Source of the DNA: JABDMH01 sp965222645
GTDB taxonomy: Bacteria > Bacteroidota > Bacteroidia > Chitinophagales > Saprospiraceae
Length of the DNA stretch: 64,000 nucleotides
Assembly (NCBI GenBank): GCA_965222645.1
Contig: OZ244968.1
Location: 682,001 to 746,000, forward strand
Direction of reading: 5' to 3'
Part shown: positions 9,498 to 18,625 of the stretch, piece by piece
How the letters are laid out: each line of letters begins with the position of its first letter
Position numbering within the stretch: position 1 is the stretch's first letter
Position numbers and translations under genes: made by a program
Notes under the pieces: generated by a model
What the model saw: only the letters and a program-made list of their open reading frames with translations
Database searches by the model: none
Told to the model about the DNA's origin: nothing

Positions 9498-9664
9498 GGC
9501 CATCTACGTCAAATCTAAAAGGGCCAAACATTGAGGCGTCCGACCCTAGTTGAAAAATAGTTTGATCGGTATAAAAACGCAGAAGTGACAAAATTATTGC
9601 AATCGAACCGGGCATAATCTCCTTACCGATCCTAACCTGATAGGCCGTCGAAGAATGGATTTTA

Positions 9665-11011
9665 CTAAAATCGATATCCAAAACCCAGTCTGAAAAATCG
9701 GTGCAGTTTATGGTAAGTCCCCTGATCGACATCGTAATTGAGATACGACTCTAATCCCTGGGAGTAGGATGCATCGACATGAAAATTTCCAAAAATTGTG
9801 TAGCCCAATCCAAGATTCCATGCAACATTTGATTTTCGCAGCCAGTCCGAACGCGCTAAGCCTTGGGATACTCCAGGACTCACCGTTGCTACAAAATCAT
9901 TGCTTTCCGCATTCGGTCCGGTACTCGGCTCCAACAACGTGATCCATTGTATTCCAACGTAAGGAGTCAATCTATTAGATGTAAATGCCCTAAGGACAAC
10001 GGGAACCCGGAGATAAGATATAGATTCGATAGAAACGACGTCGGACTGATCAGCTATAGTGGGCTGATCCACGTCCATTTCCAATCTGTTTCCCACATCT
10101 GGGCCATTAGTACCGTAAAACTGCAGAGTGTTGGGATCCTGACCAAACTCTTGGTGTCCCTTGATTTTCCAGAAATAGAGTCCTGTACCCAGTGTCACAT
10201 CCTTCGACAGATTAAAGTCCAATCCGGCACCTGCATCCCAACTCAGCTTGTCAAATTTCGGGACGCTGAGCATACCCATAGAAACACTAAAATTAAATCT
10301 TTTATGTTGTTTTACCTCCAATTTATCAGCCTCACCATCCTCATTCCCCAGGAAGACCACAGTGATATCACGGGCCCTATCCTCTACAAATAAATTACGA
10401 GTATCGATAGGAATCCACCTTAAACGCCCTGCTCGAGTTTTGCCCTGCTCATCTGGCCATGTCGAATCATCCGCCATGTCCACTGCACCATTATCTTTCT
10501 CCAAATCAAATCCATTCAAGGGCATATTGACATCCTTACCGTCTACATTCCTGCCTTCTAAATTATCTTGAGCAATTACTTTTTCTACCTCCCCGGTTTC
10601 CGAAAGGATAGATCCTGCAGATTCTACATTAACAAATGAGTTTTGCTCCTCAGAAATAGCATCTGTACCGGATTCTATCTTTTGCAAAAGAGCAGCATCG
10701 TTATCTGCAATCAAGACCTCTTGCTTTTTATCATCAGAACTATTTGATTGACCCATTGCCACCCCGGCCGGTTTATCGACCCCAGCGCCCGTAGTTTCAG
10801 GAGAGCTGGTGCGTTCTATCGGCACCTCTCCGGATTCGAAAGGTCTCATCAGCAAAATCACAAGGATCACAGCTGCCACTGCCCCCATCCATGGCAACCA
10901 TACAAAACGCCTTTTCTTCTCCGGTAGTTCGCGATCCAGAATTACTCGCATTTCACTCCATCCACGATCTTCCAGATCTGTCCAACTCCATTTATTTTTT
11001 TGCGCGGACAT
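9665..11011 (-). CDS. Anti-sigma-type inner domain fused to an outer-membrane beta-barrel-like domain
   Basis: 448 residues. The first 33 are polar, with WTDLEDRGWSEMRVILDRELPEK typical of proteins encoded after ECF sigma factors in Bacteroidota. One membrane helix follows (FVWLPWMGAVAAVILVILLM), then a low-complexity acidic stretch to about residue 205, then a beta-rich C-terminal domain (FNFSVSMGMLSVP, LGTGLYFWKIKG, SYLRVPVVLRAF, RFFRLGFGYRF) that reads like an eight-stranded barrel and ends in an aromatic residue. It overlaps the end of the sigma factor gene by 20 bases. I infer that it holds the sigma factor at the membrane; how a barrel works on an inner-membrane anchor is unclear. Confidence 0.7.
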   Translation of the reverse strand: MSAQKNKWSWTDLEDRGWSEMRVILDRELPEKKRRFVWLPWMGAVAAVILVILLMRPFESGEVPIERTSSPETTGAGVDKPAGVAMGQSNSSDDKKQEVLIADNDAALLQKIESGTDAISEEQNSFVNVESAGSILSETGEVEKVIAQDNLEGRNVDGKDVNMPLNGFDLEKDNGAVDMADDSTWPDEQGKTRAGRLRWIPIDTRNLFVEDRARDITVVFLGNEDGEADKLEVKQHKRFNFSVSMGMLSVPKFDKLSWDAGAGLDFNLSKDVTLGTGLYFWKIKGHQEFGQDPNTLQFYGTNGPDVGNRLEMDVDQPTIADQSDVVSIESISYLRVPVVLRAFTSNRLTPYVGIQWITLLEPSTGPNAESNDFVATVSPGVSQGLARSDWLRKSNVAWNLGLGYTIFGNFHVDASYSQGLESYLNYDVDQGTYHKLHRFFRLGFGYRF

Positions 11012-11555
11012 ACTCTTTTGTTTGTTCTTTTATCAGTTGTTGCAATTTTTTTCTAGCATTAGACAAGTGCCATTTTGAAGTATTTTCACTTATCCCCAAG
11101 GTCTCTCCTATCTCACGATGATTAAAACCTTCTATGGCATAGAGCCGAAATACTTTTTCCGATTTACCGGGCAGTTTGTCTAAAAGTTTTAAAAGATCTT
11201 CGAAAAACAACCCCGGAATAATCTCACTGGTGTCTGATTTCTCCACCTCATCGAAAACCATAAATTGTATGTACTTACTATTCCGCCTAAAATGATCTGA
11301 CATACAGCGGTAGACGATTCTCCTTATCCAGCCTTCCAGGGATCCCTTAAAAGAAAATGTATCAATTTTCTTAAAAACCTTCAAAAAACCATCATTGCAA
11401 ATAGTCATTGCTATTTCACTGTCATTTGTATATCTTCTACACATAGACATCATCGTCCGAAAATATTTTCGGTAAAGTGCTTCCTGGAAAATGCGATCAT
11501 TTGTTTTGCATCCAGATACTAACTCGGCATCGCTGTATTCCCTTTGTACTGGCAT
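10992..11555 (-). CDS. ECF RNA polymerase sigma factor
   Basis: 187 residues. Region 2 is visible (ALYRKYFRTMMSMCRRYTND, then FLKVFKKIDTFSFKGSLEGW, the -10 recognition helix) and region 4 (LLDKLPGKSEKVFRLYAIEG, then HREIGETLGISENTSKWHLS) as a helix-turn-helix. It directs RNA polymerase to a small regulon, usually autoregulated. The 3' end overlaps the anti-sigma/barrel gene, a standard translationally coupled arrangement. Upstream, 29 bases away on the same strand, is a small lipoprotein gene, so this may be the fourth gene of a longer transcript starting at 14168. Confidence 0.9.
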   Translation of the reverse strand: MPVQREYSDAELVSGCKTNDRIFQEALYRKYFRTMMSMCRRYTNDSEIAMTICNDGFLKVFKKIDTFSFKGSLEGWIRRIVYRCMSDHFRRNSKYIQFMVFDEVEKSDTSEIIPGLFFEDLLKLLDKLPGKSEKVFRLYAIEGFNHREIGETLGISENTSKWHLSNARKKLQQLIKEQTKEYVRAKK

Positions 11556-11584
11556 CTATTTTATTGGGCCTACAAAAACAATAT

Positions 11585-12067
11585 CTAATCAATTATTTCA
11601 CTAAGTACATTTGCAAGTTCTTGTGTAAAATTCCTGAGATACTCCGGAATACTATTTTGACTGGTATCAATAAACCAAAAGCCAACTTGGCTACCTATAC
11701 CATATTCCACATAATAGCCACCCTGATCAGCACAATCCGGACATCCGATACGCTTTTCTTCCTCTTCAAATAGCTGCTGTGGAAATTTTTCTATCAAATC
11801 TTTTGCTTTATTATACTTTTCTTCAGAAAGGACTATAAAGTGACCATCATATACATCATCCAATCCCGGATACTGATCTGCTCGATCTCCATACAACTGG
11901 CCACTTTCGAGTTTAAACAACTCAACACAATCTTCACCCCTGCAGAAGCCATACGCATGTCCAAAGATCATGTAATCGCTATTCAGATGCTCCTTACTGC
12001 ATTGCGTACCACCCAATAAAGCAAGAATCATGACGAACTTTAGCATATATAATTCAAGACCTTTCAT
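11585..12067 (-). CDS. Small unknown lipoprotein
   Basis: About 160 residues if translation starts at the ATG at 12067 (MKGLELYMLKFVMILALLGG followed by TQC); an ATG at 12046 giving MLKFVMILALLGGTQC is equally good. Both give a signal peptide with a lipobox-like end, GGTQC. The mature part has several cysteines (GFCRGEDCVE and GCPDCADQGG), is acidic, and has no recognised domain. An in-frame extension to 12118 runs into the preceding gene and lacks signal character, so I reject it. It sits between an envelope protein gene and the sigma factor gene on the same strand. Confidence 0.6.
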   Translation of the reverse strand: MKGLELYMLKFVMILALLGGTQCSKEHLNSDYMIFGHAYGFCRGEDCVELFKLESGQLYGDRADQYPGLDDVYDGHFIVLSEEKYNKAKDLIEKFPQQLFEEEEKRIGCPDCADQGGYYVEYGIGSQVGFWFIDTSQNSIPEYLRNFTQELANVLSEIID

Positions 12068-12101
12068 ATTGTAATAACGTAAATAAACACAATCTTGGCA
12101 C

Positions 12102-12863
12102 CTATAGGAGGAATCCAAGTCTTACGCCCAACCGTTTATATCCCAATTCCATTACGGAAGTCTCTCCATTATTTCTAAATTCAAATTCTGCATTTTGAAA
12201 CTTTAGGCCTACTTCAAGGGTCATTTTCAACCCCGCACCACCACCAAGGCGCCATCCCACCGAAGGATTTACCATTACTCCACCACGTGCCCTCCGGATT
12301 CCCACTTCGGAATCGGCAAAGGCGAAACCATAACCCGCACGCACCGCATAAAAGACGCTGGTGGGATTATCCTGGAAGTAGCCGCGCACTTCACCAAAGA
12401 GTGGAAAAATCCTTTCATTATTGAGATTGTGGTAAAAATCAGCGCCGACTCCGGCCCCAAAACCCAGCATCCGGTTTTTCATTACTCCTGCTGCCGCACT
12501 TAGTTCAAAGCCTGTCAGTCCACCGGCTTCACTCGAGATGGTGTTTGCCAGAATACCCACATTGGTCACCTGGTAAAAACCCTCATCTTTAAAATACCCG
12601 CGGTCACGAGCCTTCCTTGCCCGCTTCTTTCGCTCCTGCGGAAAATGAAAATGACTAACCAGGTGGTCTTCCACCACAATGGTATCACCAAATCGAGAAA
12701 GCATCGTCGTCGATACACCGGGCTTGTGATCTAAAAGATATCCCTTAAATCTCATCCCCTTCTTTAGATAAATGACTATACTGTCTTGCCTACCAAAATC
12801 CTGGGCAGTGACCTCATTCATTCCGAGAAATAATAAGACGAAAAGCAAATAAATGTTTTTCAT
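12102..12863 (-). CDS. Secreted beta-barrel-like envelope protein
   Basis: 253 residues starting with a clean signal peptide (MKNIYLLFVLLFLGMNEVTA followed by QD). A short domain with KKGMRFKGYLLDHKPG and SHFHFPQ is followed by a basic linker (RKKRARKARDRG) and about ten alternating beta segments (FELSAAAGVMKNRMLGFGAG, MLEVGLKF-like strands, KRLGVRLGFLL at the end), as in small outer-membrane barrels. No family name can be given. The gap to the LVIVD gene upstream is 21 bases, so they are probably one operon. Confidence 0.65.
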   Translation of the reverse strand: MKNIYLLFVLLFLGMNEVTAQDFGRQDSIVIYLKKGMRFKGYLLDHKPGVSTTMLSRFGDTIVVEDHLVSHFHFPQERKKRARKARDRGYFKDEGFYQVTNVGILANTISSEAGGLTGFELSAAAGVMKNRMLGFGAGVGADFYHNLNNERIFPLFGEVRGYFQDNPTSVFYAVRAGYGFAFADSEVGIRRARGGVMVNPSVGWRLGGGAGLKMTLEVGLKFQNAEFEFRNNGETSVMELGYKRLGVRLGFLL

Positions 12864-12884
12864 AACGTTGATACCTGTTTTGAT

Positions 12885-14168
12885 TTAAGATTTTCCCTGC
12901 ACTGGAATCTCACTCAGTAATTTTAGTTTTTTTGGATCCTTTGCATCGTACTGTTTAAAACCATCTTTTCCGATAATAAGCAGATGATTATTTGGCAATG
13001 CGATTACATCAGTAGACCGGATATCCTTGTAATTTTTAATTTCTTTAATTGTCCTCCTCTGACTCACATCAAGGACCTTAAATCCAAAATCCCCTTCACA
13101 TACGTAAAGGGTAGTCCCATCTAACGCCAAACCATGTGGATTATCCATGCGATAAGATGTGATAAGATGAGGCGTTAGCAAATTCTCAATATCTATTACA
13201 TCCAGCTGATTATTAAATCCCTCACACATGCTCCCGTCCCTCAATGTCACAAAGGCTGTGTTGTCATCAGCGACAACCGGATCACAGGCACGGGCGTGCT
13301 GAAATGACGATTGAAACCGGGGGCTCGCGGGATCTCCAATATCAAAAATCTGCATGCCGGTATTAGACCCTATAAATAAATTGTCCTTAAAGGGATAAAT
13401 GGTCTCTATTCCCCATCCGAGATTGATGGTGTTTTTCAATGCAGGACGTCCTGCATCATTTACATCAAAAACCTTCATGTCAAAATCGGATACCGCATAG
13501 AGGTGATTTGCAGCAATGGTGAAACGCGCCGTAGATCCACCTATGCCCACATCACTGCCTGAGGCCTGGTCGGCCGTACTAATAAAATCGACGTTTGCCT
13601 CGAGGCGATTATTCCACATAAGAATGGGGCCACCCCGACCGTTTCTCCATCTGACTGAATTAAAATTGGGGTCAGAGCAATCAAGAACAGTAGTGCGATT
13701 TGTACGTTGATAACCTACTAAAAAACCTCGGGCCGGATCTTCCCAGACTTCCTGAAAGACATTCTTTATCCTTGATCGCTCTACGGGATTTTTGACATCC
13801 GAGATATCCAGCGTTAAGAGGGCATTAAATTTATTGGCTTGAAGGTGGTCATCAATGACAGCAAAATGCTCATTACCGTCAATGTTAAGAAATGCCTCAT
13901 TGACAGGATTTTGCTTATCCGAATTATTGATAACATGTATCCCCCTTTGACGTTCGTTGATCAGGATATAATCCTTGTAAAAGTAGATTATCCCGGGGTC
14001 TTCCAAAGCCCGGGGTGACTCTACTACTGTAGGTAGATCGAGTTGCGCTTGCGAGCGGTAGATTGGCTCAAACTCAACAAAGGTCCTGGTCTCTGTACAG
14101 GTGTCCTTAAGACAACCTATTGAAGTGAGGCTCAATCCCAATAGCAATAGGAAAATATGTGATTTCAT
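12885..14168 (-). CDS. LVIVD-repeat (beta-propeller-like) lipoprotein
   Basis: 427 residues. The signal MKSHIFLLLLGLSLTSIGC has a lipobox cysteine at position 19, so the protein is anchored in the membrane. The body is a series of about seven repeats with the pattern D-NYLLI..-G..-VFDI-(S/D)-P-.P, for example LQIFDIGDPASPRFQSS and VDISDVKNP-like units, the hallmark of the LVIVD family, which is predicted to form a beta-propeller. Its role is unknown. It is the first gene of a minus-strand run of five with small gaps (21, 34 and 29 bases, then an overlap) ending with the sigma factor and its partner, so it may be part of a surface-sensing unit. Confidence 0.8.
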   Translation of the reverse strand: MKSHIFLLLLGLSLTSIGCLKDTCTETRTFVEFEPIYRSQAQLDLPTVVESPRALEDPGIIYFYKDYILINERQRGIHVINNSDKQNPVNEAFLNIDGNEHFAVIDDHLQANKFNALLTLDISDVKNPVERSRIKNVFQEVWEDPARGFLVGYQRTNRTTVLDCSDPNFNSVRWRNGRGGPILMWNNRLEANVDFISTADQASGSDVGIGGSTARFTIAANHLYAVSDFDMKVFDVNDAGRPALKNTINLGWGIETIYPFKDNLFIGSNTGMQIFDIGDPASPRFQSSFQHARACDPVVADDNTAFVTLRDGSMCEGFNNQLDVIDIENLLTPHLITSYRMDNPHGLALDGTTLYVCEGDFGFKVLDVSQRRTIKEIKNYKDIRSTDVIALPNNHLLIIGKDGFKQYDAKDPKKLKLLSEIPVQGKS

Positions 14169-14299
14169 GAATTAATAATTTTGCTTTTGAATAAGATACT
14201 TACCCTTAAGACCCTACCTCTTCTCCATAAGGTTGGGGGTCCAAAACGAAAATTTTTCACAAGAAAATTGACCTTGAGTCAAACTAATCCAGATTCTGG

Positions 14300-14330
14300 T
14301 TGCCTCGCGCCTCAAAATACCGTATATTTG
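14300..14330 (+). promoter_or_regulatory. Bacteroidota-type promoter for the acyl-CoA dehydrogenase
   Basis: TTG (14300-14302), 20 bases, then TATATTTG (14323-14330) fits the Bacteroidota -33 TTG / -7 TAnnTTTG consensus. Transcription would start near 14337, leaving a leader of about 55 bases before the ATG at 14392. Confidence 0.55.
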
Positions 14331-14391
14331 CAGATACTTCAGGCATCATAGTTCGTCTATTTATTAACACAAAGTCAATTTTTAAGCCAAT

Positions 14392-16173
14392 ATGGATACA
14401 CAGAGCATCGCCAAATTAATCCGTGGAGGAGCATTTCTTGTCGAAGAAAGTGAGCCAGATCAAATTTTCGAGCCCTTGAAAGGATCTGAAGAGCAAAAGA
14501 TGATTCGTGAGATGGTTCGCGAGTTTGTAGAGTCTGAAACCAGAGTAAAGGGTCACAAATTGGAGGCTCAAGTAGAGTTGATGAAAAAAGCCGCGGAGTT
14601 AGGCTTACTGGGTGCCCATATGCCTGAGGCATTTGGGGGTATGAATCTCGACACGAATACGAACACCATTATCGGTGAGGAAATTGGCAAAGGTGGTGGA
14701 TCATTTAACACCACAATTGCTGCTCATACAGGTATTGGGATGTTGCCAATTCTATATTTTGGCACGAAGGAGCAGAAGGAAAAATATCTTCCCCGCCTGA
14801 TCAATGGTGAATGGATTTCTTGCTACTGCCTCACAGAACCCGGTTCGGGATCTGATGCGCTTGCCGCGAAAACCCGGGCTGATCTGAGCAAGGACGGAAG
14901 TCACTATTTGGTCTCGGGTCAGAAAATGTGGATTTCTAACGCCGGCTTTGCCAATTTAATGATTGTCTTTGCTCAGGTGGACGGAGATAAATTCACCGGT
15001 TTTATTGTAGAAGCAGATACGCCGGGAATTACTCTTGGAGAAGAAGAGAAAAAAATGGGAATAAAGGGATCCTCAACACGTCAGGTCTTTTTTGAAAATG
15101 TCAAGGTCCCAGCTGAAAATGTGTTAGGAGAAATAGGTAAGGGACATTTAATTGCTTTTAATGCCCTAAATATTGGCAGATATAAGTTAGGAAACATGGC
15201 TATGGGTGGGGCGAAGCAAGCTGCAAAAATTAGTGTTCAATATGCCAATGAAAGGATTCAATTTAAAAAGCCAATCAGCAGCTTTGGGGCAATTCAGCAT
15301 AAATTGGCTTGCCAGGCCATAGATGTATTTGCGGTAGAATCTGCGGTGTACCGGTTGTCAAATTTATTGCATTTGAAAAAGAGGGAGCTCATGGAAAGCG
15401 GGGAGACCATTGGGATGGCTCAACTTAAGGCAGCCCAGGAATATGCGATAGAATGTGCAATAGTGAAAATTGCGGGATCAGAAGTTCTGGACGACGTAAT
15501 TGACGAAGCTCTGCAAATTCACGGTGGATACGGGTTTTCTGAAGAGTATCCCCCTGCGATGGCTTACCGGGACCAGCGCATTAACCGCATTTATGAAGGC
15601 ACGAATGAAATAAATAGAATGCTCATGGTCAACATGCTTCTCAAACGCGCAACCAAGGGAGCAATCGATATGGTAGGACCCGCATGGGAGGTCCAAAAGG
15701 AGTTAACTAAAATGCCATCTCTGGAAAAACCCGAGGGAAGATTTGGTCAGGAAATCAAAGCCCTGGGAGATTTTAAAAAGCTCGCCCTGATGGTGATCGG
15801 AGCCGCAGCAAAGATGCAATTGGATGGCAAATTGAATCTTAAAGAAGAGCAGGAAATTTTAATGAACGGCGCTGATCTTCTTATCGGAATCTTTTTGGCT
15901 GAGTCTTTAATTCTGAGATTGCAAAGAGAAGATGTGGACCGTCCCGCCTCGACGGAAGTCTATGACGCCGTAGTACAATCGTTCTTCTATGACATGAATG
16001 CGACTCTTGCCAGGACAGCCAATGATGCCCTGGTCTCTTTTGCAAGTGGAGATTTACTCAAGACCTTTTTACTAGGTGTCAAGCGATTCACCGGTTATCC
16101 GGCAGTAAATGTGAAAGATCTGAGGAGAACCGTGGCTGATCATCTTATTAAAGAGAATGACTACGCCCTGTAG
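14392..16173 (+). CDS. Acyl-CoA dehydrogenase, long (VLCAD-like) form
   Basis: 593 residues, which is the length of the extended acyl-CoA dehydrogenases common in Bacteroidota: a standard 400-residue core and a C-terminal helical extension. Core motifs are CLTEPGSGSDA (FAD contact), QKMWISNAGFA, QFKKPISSFGAIQHKLA and RIYEGTNEINR, the last carrying the catalytic glutamate near residue 401. It catalyses the first oxidation of fatty acyl-CoA beta-oxidation, passing electrons to ETF. A good TAnnTTTG promoter lies upstream. The other acyl-CoA dehydrogenase in this window (4073-5278) is a distant relative, not a duplicate. The gene is flanked downstream by a repeat field. Confidence 0.9.
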   Translation: MDTQSIAKLIRGGAFLVEESEPDQIFEPLKGSEEQKMIREMVREFVESETRVKGHKLEAQVELMKKAAELGLLGAHMPEAFGGMNLDTNTNTIIGEEIGKGGGSFNTTIAAHTGIGMLPILYFGTKEQKEKYLPRLINGEWISCYCLTEPGSGSDALAAKTRADLSKDGSHYLVSGQKMWISNAGFANLMIVFAQVDGDKFTGFIVEADTPGITLGEEEKKMGIKGSSTRQVFFENVKVPAENVLGEIGKGHLIAFNALNIGRYKLGNMAMGGAKQAAKISVQYANERIQFKKPISSFGAIQHKLACQAIDVFAVESAVYRLSNLLHLKKRELMESGETIGMAQLKAAQEYAIECAIVKIAGSEVLDDVIDEALQIHGGYGFSEEYPPAMAYRDQRINRIYEGTNEINRMLMVNMLLKRATKGAIDMVGPAWEVQKELTKMPSLEKPEGRFGQEIKALGDFKKLALMVIGAAAKMQLDGKLNLKEEQEILMNGADLLIGIFLAESLILRLQREDVDRPASTEVYDAVVQSFFYDMNATLARTANDALVSFASGDLLKTFLLGVKRFTGYPAVNVKDLRRTVADHLIKENDYAL

Positions 16174-16176
16174 TCG

Positions 16177-16604
16177 GTTGCCGGCGAAAAATTTTCGCAC
16201 TGCAAACGTATAAACCACTGGTATATCTGTTGACAGCGAAAAAATTTTCGCCGATACAGACACGGGGACATTTGTTGCCGGCAAAAAAATTATCGAGCTG
16301 AAAACGTAGAGATCACTGGACATCTGTTGACGACGAAAAAATTTCGCCGATACAGACACGGGAACATTTGTTGACGGCGAAAAAATTATCGAGCTGAAAA
16401 CGTATAGTCCACTGGACATCTTTTGACTGCGAAATAATTTTTGCCGGTACAAACACGGGGACATTCGTTGACAGCGAAAAAATTATCGAGCTGAAACGTA
16501 TAGACCACTGGACATCTGTTGACGACGAAAAAATTTCGCCGATGCAGACACGGGGACGAAAATTTTCGCGCTGCAAACACGGGGAAAAAATTTTCGCCGA
16601 TACA
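16177..16604. repeat. Field of alternating A/B palindromic tandem repeats
   Basis: About 430 bases made of two alternating units. Unit A (about 52 bases) has the core GCGAAAAAATTATCGAGCTG followed by AAACGTATAGACCACTGGAC. Unit B (about 45 bases) has the core GACGAAAAAATTTCGCCGAT followed by ACAGACACGGGGACA. Units begin GTTGACnnCGAAAAAA, and the A/B dimer of about 97 bases recurs three to four times with point differences. Both cores carry a GCGAAAA/TTTTCGC dyad, so single strands can fold. Frames across it on the minus strand are artefacts of the repeat. It separates the acyl-CoA dehydrogenase from a secreted hydrolase. The function is unknown. Confidence 0.85.
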
Positions 16605-16685
16605 CTGACCCGATTCCGGGCCCCGGTCACCAATTTTATCTATTTCGTCTGTTTCGTACTTTCACAGCTAAATCTAATCTTTGCT

Positions 16686-18152
16686 ATGAAATCTCCTGTT
16701 CAGATAGTTTTCATTTTAGTTTTCATTCTCTCTACACACAATGCCTACTGTCAGCCGGTTGCGTTACACCCGGATAATCCTCACTATTTAATCTATAAGG
16801 ACAGGCCCATTTTGCTGGTAACATCCGCAGAGCACTACGGTGCGGTATTAAACAGTGATTTCGATTATACAAAATACCTGGAGACTTTGGCCAGGGAAGG
16901 GATGAACTATACCCGGATATTTACCGGTTCATATGTCGAAATGCCAGGCAGTTTCGGCATCGAGAATAATACCTTAAGCCCCAAGGCAGGATCTTTTATC
17001 GCGCCCTGGATAAGAACTGATCAACCGGGGCTCTATGAGAAAGAGGGAAAATTTGATTTTGAACAATCGAATCTGGAATACTTCACAAGGATCCACGGTT
17101 TTATGGAGACGGCGCAACGATTGAATATCATCGTCGAGGTGACATTCTTCTGCGCAACCTATCAAGATGAATATTGGAAACGTCACCCGTTTCACGGCAA
17201 AAACAACATAAATCAAACCGGAGAGTTTCCACGACAAGACTTTAACACTTTAAAAAATGAAACCGTTGTAAAGTACCAGAAAAAACTCGTAGAAAAACTT
17301 ACGAAAGAACTCAATGTGTACGACAATATTATTTTTGAAATATCAAACGAACCCTGGGCAGACAACGGTCTACACACCCAATTCATACACAAGACGCTTA
17401 TCCCTAAGGAGAACACATTGGGATGGCTCCTCTGGGCTACAGCAGCGAGTGCAGAAACAATGGCTTGGCAGACGGAAATGGCGAAAGCGTTTCGTACAAC
17501 AGAAATGGACCTCCCAAAAAAGCATTTGCTCGCTCAGAACTACAGTAATTTTAAAGAAAACCTTATCGACTTATCAGACGATATCGATATTATCAATTTC
17601 CACTACGCCTGGCCGGAAGCGGTTACCTATAATTATGGCTGGAACAAACCAATCAACTATGATGAATCCGGATTTGCGGGAAATCATGACACGACTTATC
17701 TGCAGCAGGCCTGGGCGTTCATGCTTTCAGGAGGTGCTATCTTTAACAATCTCGACTACTCCTTTTCTGTAGGTCATGAAGACGGAACGGGAATCAATAA
17801 TGCACCGGGAGGTGGAAGTACCAATTTTAGAAAGCAGCTCAGATTTCTCCGGAATTTCCTAGAGTCTTTTGACTTCATAAAGATGAAGCCTCAAGCACAC
17901 CTGATCGCACATTCGCCCGGTCTCGATGCTTACTGTATGGCAGGAAAAAATGAATTTGCTTTTTATTTTAATGGTCGAAACCAGGGATATGCCAAAGTGA
18001 AAGTTCCTTTGGGAGAGTACGAGATGGAAATCTTTGAAGTAGACTCAGGACAGAAAGTAGGGGAACAAATTTTGACAGTAAAAGAAGAAATAACTGTAAT
18101 AAGCTTTCCTAAATTATCTCGGATTGCTATTAGCCTGAAAAATGTCAAATAG
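16686..18152 (+). CDS. Secreted glycoside-hydrolase-like (TIM barrel) protein
   Basis: 488 residues from the ATG at 16686, chosen because it begins a clean signal peptide (MKSPVQIVFILVFILSTHNA followed by YCQ); the open frame upstream only crosses the repeat field. The body is a (beta/alpha)8 barrel of the GH-A type: EGMNYTRIFTGSYVE, IIVEVTFFC, then IIFEISNEPW, whose Asn-Glu at about residue 220 fits the acid/base of strand 4, and NYDESGF near residue 326, which fits the strand-7 nucleophile. A C-terminal beta-sandwich (AHSPGLDAYCMAG to the end) follows. The likely role is extracellular polysaccharide or glycoside cleavage; the substrate cannot be named. Confidence 0.75.
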   Translation: MKSPVQIVFILVFILSTHNAYCQPVALHPDNPHYLIYKDRPILLVTSAEHYGAVLNSDFDYTKYLETLAREGMNYTRIFTGSYVEMPGSFGIENNTLSPKAGSFIAPWIRTDQPGLYEKEGKFDFEQSNLEYFTRIHGFMETAQRLNIIVEVTFFCATYQDEYWKRHPFHGKNNINQTGEFPRQDFNTLKNETVVKYQKKLVEKLTKELNVYDNIIFEISNEPWADNGLHTQFIHKTLIPKENTLGWLLWATAASAETMAWQTEMAKAFRTTEMDLPKKHLLAQNYSNFKENLIDLSDDIDIINFHYAWPEAVTYNYGWNKPINYDESGFAGNHDTTYLQQAWAFMLSGGAIFNNLDYSFSVGHEDGTGINNAPGGGSTNFRKQLRFLRNFLESFDFIKMKPQAHLIAHSPGLDAYCMAGKNEFAFYFNGRNQGYAKVKVPLGEYEMEIFEVDSGQKVGEQILTVKEEITVISFPKLSRIAISLKNVK

Positions 18153-18178
18153 AAATATCCAGAATAAGAATCTTTGGT

Positions 18179-18547
18179 ATGAAAAATCCGGTAAACTGGT
18201 TTGAGCTTCCCGCTGAAAATATCGAAAGAGCGATTAAATTCTATCGCGATGTCTTCGGTTACGATATGAGTGCGCAAAATTTTGGCGGATTAACCATGGC
18301 TTTTTTCCCGATGGATCCAAAACTCCCTGGTGCAGGAGGAGCTTTAGTGCAACACGAAATGTATAAGCCATCTTACAAGGGCACAATGATATATTTTTCG
18401 GTTGATAATATAGAAGGTGTCTTGCAAAAGGTGAGTAATTATGGTGGAAGTGTCATAAACGAAAAAAGCAGCATCGGAGAATTTGGCTTCGTTGCTCATT
18501 TTGAAGATCCAGAAGGAAACAGAGTAGCACTGCATGCAGATAATTGA
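18179..18547 (+). CDS. VOC-family (glyoxalase-like) protein
   Basis: 122 residues, one vicinal-oxygen-chelate domain made of two beta-alpha-beta-beta-beta halves: NWFELPAENIERAIKFYRDV followed by FGYDM, and a second half with VDNIEGVLQKVSNYGGSVI and GFVAHFEDPEGNRVALHA. The last, with an (F)xDPEGN turn and a terminal histidine, is typical of VOC proteins. Members are metal-dependent isomerases, dioxygenases or resistance proteins; this one is not assignable further. It starts 26 bases after the hydrolase gene, so co-transcription is likely. Confidence 0.82.
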   Translation: MKNPVNWFELPAENIERAIKFYRDVFGYDMSAQNFGGLTMAFFPMDPKLPGAGGALVQHEMYKPSYKGTMIYFSVDNIEGVLQKVSNYGGSVINEKSSIGEFGFVAHFEDPEGNRVALHADN

Positions 18548-18625
18548 GGCAAGCCACATTCACTATAGCCGCAAATAGATCATGGGACACCAGTAATTAG
18601 TCCCGGCTTGACCAATAGCGCTTTA

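Noticed and set aside
9487..9732. 81-codon minus-strand frame after the anti-sigma/barrel gene
   Set aside because: It overlaps the end of the real gene in another frame, and its translation lacks any domain or leader.
16177..16604. Possible CRISPR array
   Set aside because: The repeats alternate between two units and there are no unique spacers of constant length; no cas genes are nearby.
16072..16633. Three long minus-strand open frames over the repeat field
   Set aside because: They arise from the tandem A/B repeats in several frames at once, have repetitive translations and no start context; the DNA repeat explains them.
18582..18603. GGGAC/GTCCC hairpin between convergent genes as a terminator
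   Set aside because: The stem is only five bases, with an 11-base loop and no T tract; too weak to claim.
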